Source: Dendrocalamus latiflorus (Eukaryota > Streptophyta > Magnoliopsida > Poales > Poaceae). From it: 64,000 bases of DNA. Location: contig CM029610.1 of NCBI GenBank assembly GCA_017311315.1, positions 4,583,126 through 4,647,125 of the forward strand, in the 5' to 3' direction. Under the pieces are notes generated by a model. The model had not been told where the DNA came from, searched no databases, and saw only the letters and a program-made list of their open reading frames with translations. The translations under genes were made by a program, and so were the position numbers. Below, in pieces: positions 25,203-36,444 of the stretch (within the stretch, counting starts at the first letter, position 1; every line of letters begins with the position of its first letter).

Positions 25203-27072
25203 CTGAATTCACACAAGCCTCGGGCCTCCTGAGCCACTCCCTCAGGCAACTCAGCATGCGCCACCAAAGGCCTCCTCCACCGACGTCCCCAATTGCTGTC
25301 GTTGCTGCCAGCACGGCAACGACGATGCCCCCCCCCCCCCCCCAACTGCAGCTCCCCTCCATTTTTTTCTTCCCCTCCCCCTATCGTTCCAGATCTAAGG
25401 CCTCTCTTGTCCTTTTTGCCGCCAGTGAAGATGATTCATTTTCAGATCTATGACGGTTGTGGTGACGCATGCAGCGCGAAGTGGATACGAGCACGCCAGT
25501 CACCGAGACGGCACCCTATCCATCTAGATCTTGTCATGGCGCCGCCAGATCTGAAGAAGAAGAGCACAATGTTGCCGTCTTCCTGTTGCTGCTTGGCTGG
25601 CGTGACTTCCTATTGGTCAGCGCTACTTCCTGTTGCTACCGCCAGATCTGAAGAAGAAGAGCATGACGTCGCTGTCTTCCTATTGCTGCTTAGCCGACGC
25701 GATTTCTTGCTCGACCGACACATCATGTATGAAGGACCTCGAGAAGAAGTACCCCAGCAACGCCTTTAGCCCGCTCGACTTCTACAAGGACCCCATCAAG
25801 TTCAAGGAGTACAAGCTCAAGGAAATCAAGAACGGGCGGCTGACGATGCTTGCGTTCGTCGGGTCCTGTGTGCAGCATTCGGCGTACCCCGGCATCGGCC
25901 CGCTGGAGAATCAACAACATCGGTGGCGACTGGCGAGGCCTCGGCGTCGCCCCTGTCCCCACCTGACCAAGCCGTGTCATGGAGAGGGTGTCACTGGATC
26001 TGAATGTGAGCCAGCCGCCGACAAAGGAAGCACCCAGTCCTTGCCTGTCTTTTACAGCCACCGCCAGCGTTGGCCCCCTCCAATTGTCTTCGGCTTTCCT
26101 TCAGCCTCCATCACCCCTTAGCGTCTCCGATCATCTACCACCGTTCGCCGTCGCCCAGGAGTCTGCCCCACCGCCAGAGTCGTAGCACACCGTTGTCCCC
26201 ACCCAGGAGTCTTCCTCCTTGCCGTTCCCGGAGCTTTCTACGTCCTCTCCTTTACCTTCGTTTCTAGTCACTCGAGAGTCCTCCGCCGATCGGCCAGCTC
26301 ATGGAAGGCATAGATTCCATTCCATCGATATTCGTTGTTGCCAGGAGTCTTTCCTCGCCGCCAAACCGAAAGAAGCCCCTTACCTCTTAGCCGTCTGCTA
26401 CTTCGCTCTCTAGTGGGCTTGTGGTCAAGGCCTAGCCTTGCTGTTGCTACTGGGGACCCTCACCCTGAGTCCCGGGCCAGTTGTTTGAAGAGGCCTAATG
26501 AGTTGGGTGTTCCACAGTTTGAGTTGTCGTCCTGAGTAGGAATACTGCTTTAAAGGCCCCGTGTTTCAGCAGTTCTAGTTCAGTCTCGTGACCAAGCAAG
26601 CCATCGTTGGGGAGCCGTGTGGGAGGAGGGGGAGTGGTCTCAGACCTATCAGCTCTTTTGCGCGTCATCCACCGTCGTCAACTGAATGGAATGGCTGCTT
26701 CCTCGCCATCTTTCATTCTGAAGTTCTCTGTTGATTGTTCTGCTAGTGTATGGTGTTTACCATGGTTCTTCAACCGTGGTGGAGTTGTGGTTCATCTTAT
26801 CTTTACTTCTATTCTTCTCTCTCAAGCTTCATGCAGTTGTGGTCCTCTACATCTGTTGATTTTTAGTTTGTAGTTTTAGCGTATGGGAAAGTGGGATGTG
26901 TCTATTTTTTCCCTTAGCTGCATGTGTGCTGTGTGTGAGAGTTGTATATTGTGGTGATAATGGCCGCTTGCCTATGAAGTTTTCCGGTAGGACAAGTGTA
27001 TTGTTTTTTTCTCTTACTTTATCAATATATCAGGCAGATCTTCTGTCGGTTCGTTCAAACAAAAAAAAAAAA
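25203..27072 (+). mobile_element. Poly(A)-tailed retroposon carrying an antenna-gene fragment
   Basis: The unit ends in a 13-base A tract (27060-27072) preceded by TTTATCAATATATCAGGCAG, a 3' end like those of grass LINE-type RNAs. GATCCTGGAAA...GCTC...ATAG occurs directly before the unit (25179-25202) and directly after the poly(A) (27073-27091). This is a target duplication with small indels. Inside are a C17 run (about 25328-25344), a 97-bp tandem duplication around CAGATCTGAAGAAGAAGAGC (25544 and 25641), the Lhca fragment at 25734-25966 and about 1 kb of unrecognised non-coding sequence. I see no reverse transcriptase, so it was mobilised in trans. Confidence 0.65.
25734..25966 (+). pseudogene. 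Fragment of a light-harvesting chlorophyll a/b protein gene (Lhca1-like)
   Basis: The frame contains KYPSNAFSPLDFYKDP, then KLKEIKNGRLTMLAFVG and SAYPGIGPLEN. This matches the third membrane helix and C-terminal region of photosystem I antenna proteins, with the conserved ExxNGRxxM chlorophyll-binding motif. After PLEN the expected stretch of about a dozen residues is missing. The remaining NNIG coding bases are out of frame, and in their own frame they run to a TGA at 25964-25966. The N-terminal two thirds and transit peptide are absent. It has no intron and lies inside the retroposon. It is a dead captured fragment. Assignment to Lhca1 rather than another Lhca is uncertain. Confidence 0.75.
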
Positions 27073-27404
27073 GATCCTGGAAAGCTCATAGATAGATCCA
27101 ACAGGGAAGTCACCGAACCTTTATACTTGTATAATTTGGCAGTACTTCTTGTTGTAAAGGACTTGCCAAGACATGGACCAGCTTCTGGTCCTGCCGACGT
27201 GTTACAATTGGTTTGGTTGGTTGTGGATTGTGACAAATTTAAAGTGGATGCACGTGGGAGTGCAATGGCGTGAATACACACCGTCCACTCTTTTCAAAGA
27301 TATGGACATCCTCCTCAAACCCATCAATTTCTTTTGGTGATTCCTCCATCTCTCAGATCTTTGGTTGGGGCCCAAATTTGGATCCTGATCTTGTCATTTG
27401 CTAA

Positions 27405-28270
27405 GAGCATCTCCAACAATCCCCCTAAATCTCCCCCTAAATCAAATTATTGGGAAATTGTGTAAAAAGCCTTCTCCAACAACTCTCCTAAACACCCCCC
27501 TATTTCTATTCCCCCCAAAACTCTCCCAAAACCCAGGTAGAAACCGGGAAATTATTGGGGTCCCGTATCCTCGCTCCCTCCGTCCGCGCGCTGAGAAAAA
27601 AAATTCGCGCCCCATTTTCCCAGCCACTGCTCGTCGTCATCCTCGACCTCGCGCTCCCGCCGGCGCTCCTCTCCGCGCACCTCCGCACCGGCGCCGGCGC
27701 GGACCCCCCGTACCGGTCGTTCGGCTCGGTCGTCCTCGATCAGGTGTGGGCGTTCGACTTCCGGTCGTCCCTCGTTGACCTGCCCGCCGTCTCCGCCGCG
27801 CGCGCCCTGCTGATCTTTTGTGAGTATCCAACCATCGCTAGTTCACTACTCTGTCTTTGCGTTCTCTAGCTTGGTATTTCAGCTTCGAGTTTCTCTCGCG
27901 TAATTGAGCTGACCAAGGTGCTCGACTTTCTGCTTTGTACATGTTGTGCGGGGGAGGCGCGGTGTACTTGTGGGTGGTCGTGGCGAGCACCGCGGCGTCT
28001 GTGTCCTACGTGCTGGCCAAGGCCGCGGCCGTGCTGCCTCGCCGCGCCGCGCTGCAGGGGAAGGGCCCGGCCGCAGCGGGCCTTGGGACCATGCTACTGC
28101 TGTCCCTGGCTCTCGCGACCGCGCACCTCGCATCGTACACGGACGAGCTATTAGGATATATTTAGGGGAGCTGTTGGAGGAGGGGACTAAAATAGGTTAA
28201 CAAATTTTTTGGGCTGCCCCTAAAAGGTGTCTTTTGGGGTGGGTTTTTAGGGGGATTGTTGGAGATGCTC
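27405..28270 (+). mobile_element. PIF/Harbinger-type TIR element with captured gene fragment (Pack-TYPE)
   Basis: The first 25 bases (beginning GAGCATCTCCAACAATCCCC) are a perfect inverted copy of the last 25. TAA stands directly outside each end (27402-27404 and 28271-28273), the 3-bp target duplication typical of PIF/Harbinger and Tourist elements. Subterminal repeats of CCCCCTAAAT follow on the left. The GC-rich interior (about 27600-28165) is clearly genic, with two exons and an intron. I see no transposase. This fits a Pack-TYPE element that acquired host DNA. Confidence 0.8.
27627..28165 (+). pseudogene. Captured two-exon fragment of a membrane protein gene
   Basis: Exon 1 (27627-27819) encodes LLVVILDLALPPALLSAHL and then DPPYRSFGSVVLDQVWAFDF. 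A good donor GTGAGT follows. Exon 2 (about 27943-28165) encodes GGGAVYLWVVVASTAASVSY, an Ala/Leu-rich hydrophobic stretch, and ATAHLASYTDELLGYI before a stop inside the TIR region. The intron of about 120 bp has lost a proper AG acceptor at the expected point. Codon use is GC3-rich like grass genes. I do not recognise the parent gene. The hydrophobic segments suggest two or three membrane passes. Confidence 0.65.
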
Positions 28271-28439
28271 TAATCTTGACTGACTTTTCGCGATGGAAAA
28301 ATCGAAACCTGGCGACGAAATTGAAGGTGATGGAGTATTGCCTCACATTTTCTTTGTGTTTTTCAGATGTCTATCGACAATAGTAATGGATCAAAACTGT
28401 CAGTTTCACCACTTTCTCCCTAGCCGCTAGGCTAATTAA

Positions 28440-28620
28440 TATTGTTAGAAAACTTGGGCCTAGGCTGGAAGTCTTGGCCCATGGTAGGCACCTCAACAGT
28501 AGCCTATAAATAGGAAGCATGATTGACAATTTTGTATATGCAATTAGAAAGAAAGCAATAAAGAAAGACCAGTAGTTCTCTCTACCTATCTGTGTTTCAA
28601 TCTACTATTTCCTGTTTTCT
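28440..28620. repeat. LTR-like fragment
   Basis: The DNA begins TGTTAGAAAAC, has CCTATAAATAGG at about 28504-28515 as a TATA-like box, and an A-rich then CT-rich downstream part, as in copia LTRs. No partner LTR is visible nearby, so it would be a solo or truncated LTR. Confidence 0.35.
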
Positions 28621-29260
28621 GTGATTAATCTTATTTTGCATAAAGCAGAGGAATCGATTGGACTGGCTGTCAGCGACGGTTCCTTAACAAATATTATCCC
28701 ATGCAAGAGAATTCTCTGCTGCTGTATTGGTTTAAGGAAACAGATCCTCTGGCTTGCTTTCTATGGATATTTCCGTTATTTTTGCCTTTTCGGTCGGCTT
28801 TTGGCTTCAACTTCTTTTAACAATCACTATTTATTAGAATAATAAGCTACATTCAAAAGCTACACCTAAAGGACATAAGCCGAAACCCCAACAAAAACAC
28901 CCTGGTTGAACAGTGTTGTCTGCTTGAGATGCATCACGCATATGGTAGTGTGTGGTTGAATGGTTTTGTCTGCTGCATACACATATGGGCGGGACAGTGC
29001 GTAGTTGAATAGTTTCGTATGCTCGAGATTCAGAAGCCTTGTGCCAACTTCTCTCTTCTGAAAGAATGTTGGAAGCATGAGTGGGTACCATATTGCCTTC
29101 TCTATAAATTTAAGCTTTTGGAGTACCCTGAATTTCAGATATCAGAGAATTGCTATATTATTGGGATACGGGTAGATTATACTAGTGCAAAATAAAATTT
29201 TCTACCGCGCAAATTAGAAAGCCATACGAGTAAGAGATCATAAATCATTGAGCAGTTTTC

Positions 29261-29481
29261 CTATCCTTGAGGAGGTACCAAGAGGTATAAGGTACCAAGA
29301 GGTACCAAATTAGATCCAGCCGTTCAATCAGTGTGATCAACGGCTCAAAATTTGGTACCTCTTGGTACCTTGTACCTCTTGGTACCTCGCGTCCGGTACC
29401 ACTAGGTACTGCCAAATCTCAGCCGTTCGATCAGTGTGATCAACGGCTCAAATTTGGTACCTCTTCCCCCTCAAGGATGGT
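29261..29481. mobile_element. Palindromic MITE made of GGTACC repeats
   Basis: The ends CTATCCTTGAGG and CCTCAAGGATGG are inverted. Inside are seven or more copies of GGTACCTCTTGG or its complement. Two copies of a hairpin, AGCCGTTC(A/G)ATCAGTGTGATCAACGGCT split by its loop, lie at about 29319-29346 and 29422-29449. It is non-coding. Confidence 0.65.
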
Positions 29482-30876
29482 AAAATTTCCCTAAATCATT
29501 ACCACTACACGCATAGTGTAGAAAAAGGAGAGTTGAAGCAGTCCGGTTCAACGTAGCGCACATCAATATAGTGAAAGTGGTCGATCGTCTAACACCTTTG
29601 GAAAGTGATTCTCATAAGCCGGTTGTCCTCTAGCATAGCTGATCTCCATGACCGATTGACTTCTTCTCGGAATCATCCCGATCAGCATCGCGGTTGCAGT
29701 AGCACCTCTATCGAAGTCCACGAATCCAAGGATGAAACACCGTGTGCCGATATACTAGCACCAACATGCATAGTAGGGGCCGTGAGAGATGGTGGCTAGG
29801 GGTTCAGTGGGTGGTGTAATATGTCTGTCTTGTTCACATGGGCACATAGCCCAAGGCACCCCTTTATATAGAGCTTCTGATCAGATCATTATCTAATACG
29901 AGTAGAAATCGTATCCCCACTCTGAGAACCTCCGATCGGATCCTTATCTAACATGAGTAGAGATCCTATTTGGAGAACCTCTGATCGGATTCTAATTGTT
30001 CCAACCCATTAAGTATGTGATCTTGTAGGTTCATATACTCTTAGTTGTGACCTGGAAACATCTTTTCTATCAATAGACGGTAGCAATTCCTCAAGTATAC
30101 ACAAATATTATTTGGATGAAACTTATGCAATATGATACGCAACTACGTCTTAGTCATTCACGATCGATTCGTAACTCCTTATGACCAGGCCATATCTCCG
30201 TACGGTCAGATCGCATACCAGTTTATGATATGTTCGATCAGCTTACGACCAGTCAGTATACCCATACTGCCAGTTCGTATTTGGTCGAACTAAACGACAT
30301 GTTTGTGTATTCTCCTTTTGCCTCACGATATCTGATAAGTTCTAGATTAGAAATGTATTATCCATAGATTGTTCAATAATTTTCTGATTTAGATAGATAA
30401 TTTCATAATCAACTCTTCGACCACTTGTGACATAGCTACACACTTCCACACGTCCAAGATGGCACGGTCAGAATAAGAATCACCATTGAACTTCCAACTT
30501 TCGCAGCCCGAATCTCCACCGGAACCTCTGTGCTTCTTGCGTTCACTATGCTTTGTTCGACTGGGTACTTCTCCCCATTGCTCACTTTCATATTTTTGGA
30601 AGCTGCTTTTCTACCATGTCTGTCCTTTGACTACTTTAGGGCCATGCTGATACTCCTCCGCTCCATCTACTACACTGGAACTCCCAGCTGTTTCTTGACC
30701 CCTATTTCCTTTGGTCTGATGCTCTCTCATGTTGGTCACTCTTGTCCTATAACCCAGCTGTTTCTTAACCCCTGTTTCCTTTGGTCTGATGCTCTCTCAT
30801 GTTGGTCACTCTTTGCCTGTAAGCCCCCATTTCTGAGGTCGTTAGGATACCCTCGCAATTGCCTAGGATTGTTCAG
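29482..30876. other. Intergenic stretch, transposon debris
   Basis: No gene is supported. At 30683-30822 a 70-bp unit (CCCAGCTGTTTCTTRACCCC...) is tandemly duplicated. The rest resembles decayed LTR-element DNA but has no diagnostic motif. Confidence 0.4.
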
Positions 30877-30879
30877 TTA

Positions 30880-33720
30880 TGAGTAATGCAGATGAGTGTA
30901 CACCATTGCCATCACAAGCTTAAGCATAAAAACAAACTTTATTACTAAATTAAGGCTTAGCAGCCAAGTTTTACATAGCGGGGCGTACAACCCAAAGATA
31001 TAATACAATACAAAAAGAAACTCCATAGGCATGCTTGAGTGTAGAATAAACCCTAACACCAGACGTCGTCTATATCGTAGAGCTCAGCGTCGTCTTCATA
31101 GATTCCTTCATTTTCTTGACAAGTATTTTCTGTTTATAATTTTAGCAAGCATGAGTACAACCAACCGTACTCAAAAAGTCACATGAGAAAATGCTATATA
31201 ACTAATTGCTAGAATTTCCAAAAGATGGAAGTATAGGGGTTTTGTTAAAGTATTTGTGGATGCAATTTTATTTGTAAACATTTTGTTTTTAAAACACAAG
31301 ATAATAAATCATAAACTTCTTAAGGAGTTTGGGGTTTCAAAACTTGATTACCAGACTTCCACATTTCCAAAACATTTCTAAATCTACTTATGCTTCACTG
31401 TGGGAATCACCCATTAAACACAGCTTCATTTATCGAAAGCACGGCGTATTCGAATACCATTTGTAAATTATTCTACAGAGTTACCTAACTTTACCCACAA
31501 GATTTCTCAACCCTCATGACTGAGTTAAGAAAACAAGGTTGTTTCACTACTCATCTCTGTATGTAGCATCTACTTGATAGACTAGGAACCCCCTGTCACG
31601 GAATATAGCGGTCTGACAGGGCGGAGCCTACCGTTGTGAAAGTATGGTTTTACGTTTCCATACCACATCCCTATGCCGGCTATTCCCTTTTCTGAAACAG
31701 TATATCATGCCTTTATGTAGATATTTAATCGATTTGAATAGCTACTAAACCAGGTTTAACAAGTCAACACTTGTGGTTGAGCGGTTACTATGTTCTTTAC
31801 TTGGCATAAGGGTCTAGTCCTTATATTTTCACTGAGGCAACTTCTATCCACAAACCCATATTTCAGTGCTTACTTCACTGCCACCTTTCCGATCCAAGCC
31901 TCCACCCTAGGATAAGGTCATGGGCCCTGGCCAACTCTTGGCTTCCCGTGATACCTCCTTATCCTATAATCACTTTTAAAATTCTATCAGCAAAAAGGCC
32001 TAATCTCTTAGTAGTGGAAAATTTATTGAATTCCTAAACTATCATGATTATATTATTAATATATTTAACATTACTAAATTTTGTCAAGGTGAATATGGCC
32101 ATCAAATGAAACATGGCTTTTTCGGATAGTAGGACATTAGCTAATATCATGTTATTCTAAACATTTATTGTACAAGAAATAACAACGCATAAATAACATA
32201 ATAAAAATACTGATAAATAAATAATTAAAGGAATGTAGGTTCAATATGATCAAAGACATGTGACTTGCCTTGCGGATTTACGACTTCGACAATTTTGAAT
32301 TCTTTGGTATCTTGAGTTTGGGCTTGATCTTCTCCTTCCTGATCCGGTTGAATTTCAATGTCGGAAGCTAACGCAAAGCCAAATAAAATGACTCAGCTCC
32401 ATGCTCGAAGGATTGAGCTAGGAATAAAAAAATAAAATAAAGATAGAAAATTTGAAAAATCCAAATAAATAAGATTTTGGGCTTATAGGGGGTCCAAAAG
32501 GTGAAACGGAGCTGAGAAATGGGTCAGCGGGCTCGAAACAGTCAAAATGGGTAGACATTTGTGTTTTCGGGTTTGGGTGAACAGTAACGGGTCGGGCACT
32601 GTTCATGCGGGTTTGGTCGCCCAGATCCACTATTGTTCAATGGGTTCGGGTTTGGGTTTACCAAGTCAGGTGAACAGTAACCAGCCGTTACTGTTCATCT
32701 TCCTCAATTGACCGCGCGCGCCAGAAACAGGGGAAAAAGTGACGGCGGTCGGCGGGGTTTGGGTGGTCTGCGATGGCTTTGGAGGCTACAGTCGGGTTGC
32801 TAGGGCCATAAGGGTTCCATTTTGGGGGTTGGCAGGGTCAGCGGAGTCGGTGTTCGCTAGTGGCGAGGCTTTCTCTTCCGTAGGAAGTTTGAACAGTGTA
32901 GGGTGAACCGAGGGTTAAACCGTCAATGGCAGTGGCCTTTGAGCATCTGTGGGGGTTAGGGCAAGCTTGGGGAAATGGTGGTTTGGGTTGGGGAGGTCGG
33001 AGTTGGGCTGGCCACGGTGAGGTGTTTCGGCCGGGTGGTGGTTCTTAGTGCCAGGGAAGAGGGGTGCTCAGGGAGCTAAGGCGGCGGAGGGGTTGCTGGG
33101 GGCTTGAGGAGGCTACAAGCGAGGTTAATTGGAAAGAGATGGCTCGGAGAGACAGAATCAAGCTAGGGCTTACCTTTGGGGATTCCGGCAATTACCAGCA
33201 ATGGGGAGGACGCCTAGGGCTTCAGGGGGTGCTTGGCTAACACTGGAGATGGATGCCTTCAAATGGAGGGGTCTCGGGTACTTAAATAGGACAGCAGAGG
33301 CGGTTTGGCACAGTGTTTGGGCTACGGCGGCGGTGGCGCGTGACAGTGTCGGGAAGACTCGGGGAGGCACGGTGCAGCTGGCTAAGGGCGGTGCATTGGC
33401 TGTCTCGGGTGACGCAATGCGGCGGTCAAAAGGCAGCGGCGGTGTAGGTCAACCGAGAGAGAGAGAGAGAGAGAGCAGAGAGGGCGGAAGGCGCGAGAGG
33501 GCAGCACGGCGGTGGCGGCGGCCCTGACACGGGTCTGGGGCACTTATGAGAGGGCGTACGACCTCCGACGGGCAGTGCAGAGGTGGCAGCGGCGAGATAG
33601 CGTGAGAAGGTGCGAGAACGGATGGGGAGAGTCAGCGATGACAAAACAGGGGCGGCGACGGATGCCTTTCAGATTGTGAACAGTACCAGTGAAATTCTCC
33701 TCCGTTGAAGCAATGCTAGG
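30880..33720 (-). mobile_element. Degraded non-coding transposon (family X), copy 1
   Basis: This region shares two blocks with DNA at 55.8-59.3 kb. One is a minus-strand segment at 32232-32270 reading GKSHVFDHIEPTF. The other is a plus-strand segment at about 31441-31502 with TATTCGAATA and CTACAGAG...CCCACAAG. Their spacing (about 0.8 kb) is kept in the copy at 58.2-59.2 kb. GC-rich frames at 33.1-33.6 kb are probably leader-like, not protein. I suspect a large non-autonomous LTR element but see no LTR pair. Confidence 0.45.
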
Positions 33721-33879
33721 GTGGATTAGGGGCTTAATTGGTTGAGATTCGTGCAGAAATTTGGCTAAGGATCAAAGGAAATCAAAACGAAAATCCAAAT
33801 TCTTTTCAAAAATCGGTTTTGTTTCATGTCCTGTCACTACCTGGTCTCCTTCGATCCCGCTTCGTAGCTCGACTGATTT

Positions 33880-35798
33880 GCCCGTCCAAGCCCACCCATG
33901 CTTGGAATATTAGGAGAAAATCCTCGCATTCCAAGCATTAATCCTGCACCACTTGGCACCGGCATGTGAGGCCGCCACATTGCACCCCTCCCTCTTCCGC
34001 TTCCCCTTCCTTGAGTAGTTGGGCCATTGCTCTCGGCTTCCTCCTCACTTTCTTCTTCCTCCTCTTCATTGTCATCAAATAGCATATTATCTTGGTTGTC
34101 AACTGCCTCATCAGCACCAACTCCCTTTGCCTTTTTCTTGCTCCCTCTTGGTAAGCAAAATTCAAATTTTTAACTGATTGGAATGTGCAATTGACAAGTG
34201 AAAATAAAAGTGAAGTCCACATGGCATCAGTAAAAAAACGTTTGAACCAAACATACGTGTATCAGAAATAAGTAGTCAAAATGCCATATCATGCAAAAAA
34301 AAAATGAAAACCAAGATAAATCCTCTAAACATGTGAGCCTGGATACTTAGTACCTCAGTCATTCCAATCTAATCTTGCGTACTTACTGTATCATTATTAA
34401 CTCCTAGTCAACACGAGCTATTGTTTTTCCTTTTACATTATTCTTTCAACTCTTTCCACAATCATGTTCCATTGGAAAAAGGGCAATGTATCGAGTTTTG
34501 CATGTAGCGCACCCTTCAACAAAGTCTGTCCTATTTCTTTGTGCACATCATGGACTAGATTTCAAAACGCACTTCCCCAGGATTTTGCATGCATGTAATA
34601 GCTTTGGTATGTAGTTCCAATTGCTAAACAAATGTAATGCTATAAATGTACTGTGCATGTTCCATAAACACTAAATAGTAATTATGTCTGATAAGCAGGA
34701 ATAACAGCTAGAAATTGTTTGCATTAGTATTTTCTACGGTGTATAGGTGGATGCTAATTCCCTTATAGGTCTTGTTTGTATTGACTTTTCTTTCTGTCTT
34801 TTGCTTGAAAAAGCTAATACAAACGTGCTAATTCCTTGTAGACCCTGTTCGTATTGGTTTCTCCGTCTATCTTTTGCTTAGAGAAGCTAATACAAACACC
34901 TAGTTTTTTGAAACAGTTTTTTTCACTCTTCTCGCTCCAAGGATAAGTCAGGGGGTCACGAGCACATCACGTGCCCCATTCCTCTTGCTTCCGTCTCGCG
35001 CACGCATCTCTCTCTCACTTTTTGCACCACTTGCCCATCCTTCTAAAAGCTGATTCTTTCAGTCAAAGACTTCAACCATAGACAAAAATCATCATTAGAA
35101 GCCAATACGAACGCCCCCACCCAAGAAGTAAATAATCCACCCGGTGAAGTTTGATGTGAGCATTTGTTTCCAATCCAACACTCGGGAGTAGTGAAAGGAT
35201 TTCTGAATTAAAAAAAATCTCATAATGGTGTAGGTCACGTGAAACCCACGAAGATAAACCTTTGTGTGTCTCAACCCGTCTATAAAGACTGCACAAGCGA
35301 AACCTAGCTGATGGCACTGTTTGCAGGCTGCATGTAACATGATAAATAGGTAAGAAACAAGGAGCATACCATTAGTTCACTGTCTGGCTCTAGATAAAGC
35401 AGAGAAGCCAGTTGTTCACCGATGAATGGCTCTAATTCCTGGCAGTCTCGACTGATCTGCAGAAGTAAAGTTCAAGAACTCGTTGTTGCTTAGATGTAAT
35501 AATGTAATCTTGTCTCGTAAATTAGTAAGGCAAATGTTACGCCTAACATAATTAAGCATTCAGCTCAATTTTTTTAAAAACCAATATGACAGAAGCCACA
35601 TCAAGAGAAATAAACTTAAGTTAATCAATAGAGTTACGATTTCTGCCGCTATTTCAATGTATAAAAAACGCAGGTGCAAAATCTAAAGCAGCAAATGCTG
35701 AGAATTTGAGAATAGGTGATGCACTGCACCTTCACAGGAAGATTGCCATTGTAGGGATTCCGCAGATGATGCGTTTTCTGAAAGTACAGTTCACAAAA
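33880..35798 (-). pseudogene. CPSF30: 3'-half relic of a CPSF30-YTH (m6A reader / polyadenylation factor) gene
   Basis: Two clean exons remain in order on the minus strand. Exon 35798-35730 encodes FCELYFQKTHHLRNPYNGNL...VK and exon 35456-35370 encodes ISRDCQELEPFIGEQLASLL...DSELM. These are the end of a YTH domain as in plant CPSF30-L. A third exon (about 34146-33880) has REQEK in one frame and KGVGADEAV...EEEEEESEEE...GRGSGRGRGAMWRPHMP in another. One extra base separates them, so there is a frameshift. The start of the third exon, all zinc-finger exons and the first part of the YTH domain are missing, and the 3' end stops in transposon DNA. Introns are kept, so this is a DNA-level duplication, not a retrocopy. 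A family B MITE sits in the second intron. Confidence 0.75.
34842..35113. mobile_element. MITE family B, copy 2
   Basis: The left end GACCCTGTTCGTATTGG and the right end CCAATACGAACGCCCC are inverted. A partial extra copy of the left end (34760-34822, with TTGTTTGTATTGAC and GCTAATACAAAC) lies directly before it. It interrupts an intron of the CPSF30-like relic. Confidence 0.65.
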
Positions 35799-36444
35799 CT
35801 GCAGTGCAAAATGGTGTCATAAATACAAACGAAATATGATGATGGGGAGATCAAATGTATAAAAGTATACGTTTTCTAACCAAATTAGATACCAAGATGG
35901 AAGGCTGAATCTCATAATTTTTCATGCAAGAGAATATTGAGATTAAAAAAATCAAAAAGGATTGGAAGGAAAAACTGGGTAGGTACTACTGCAATTAAAC
36001 ACTTGGCTGACTATCTAATATAAATATATGCAGGATTAGATGCTCTATGATCGCACGAGAGGTTACAAAATTCTTAAAAGAGAGAGAGAGAGAGAGAATG
36101 ATTTCTTCATTACATGGTCATTTAGTCCTGTACTCCTGTACAATAGTCAAGGTGTCTCTATGGAAAAATAATACCGGTAAGTAATGCCCGGTAGTACCAA
36201 AACTTCGGTCGTAGCGCACCACAAAGGCCGGTACTACCGCATACCGGTCGGACCGTTCACACAGAGCCGATCTAACCACCATGGTTATACTGGTCTTCGA
36301 CTACATAGGTCTCCGGCCACGCTGGTTTCTAACCACACAGGTCTTCGATGCAGTAGTACTGTACGTTACACGTTGGTAGTTCCACCCAGTGGTAGTTCCT
36401 CAAGTCCTACATTAGTAGTTCCGATTTTTCTGAAAAGTGCATAT

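Noticed and set aside
33129..33644. GC-rich frames of up to 132 codons on both strands
   Set aside because: No domain, low-complexity Arg/Gly composition, frames open on both strands because of GC content, and they lie inside a decayed transposon.
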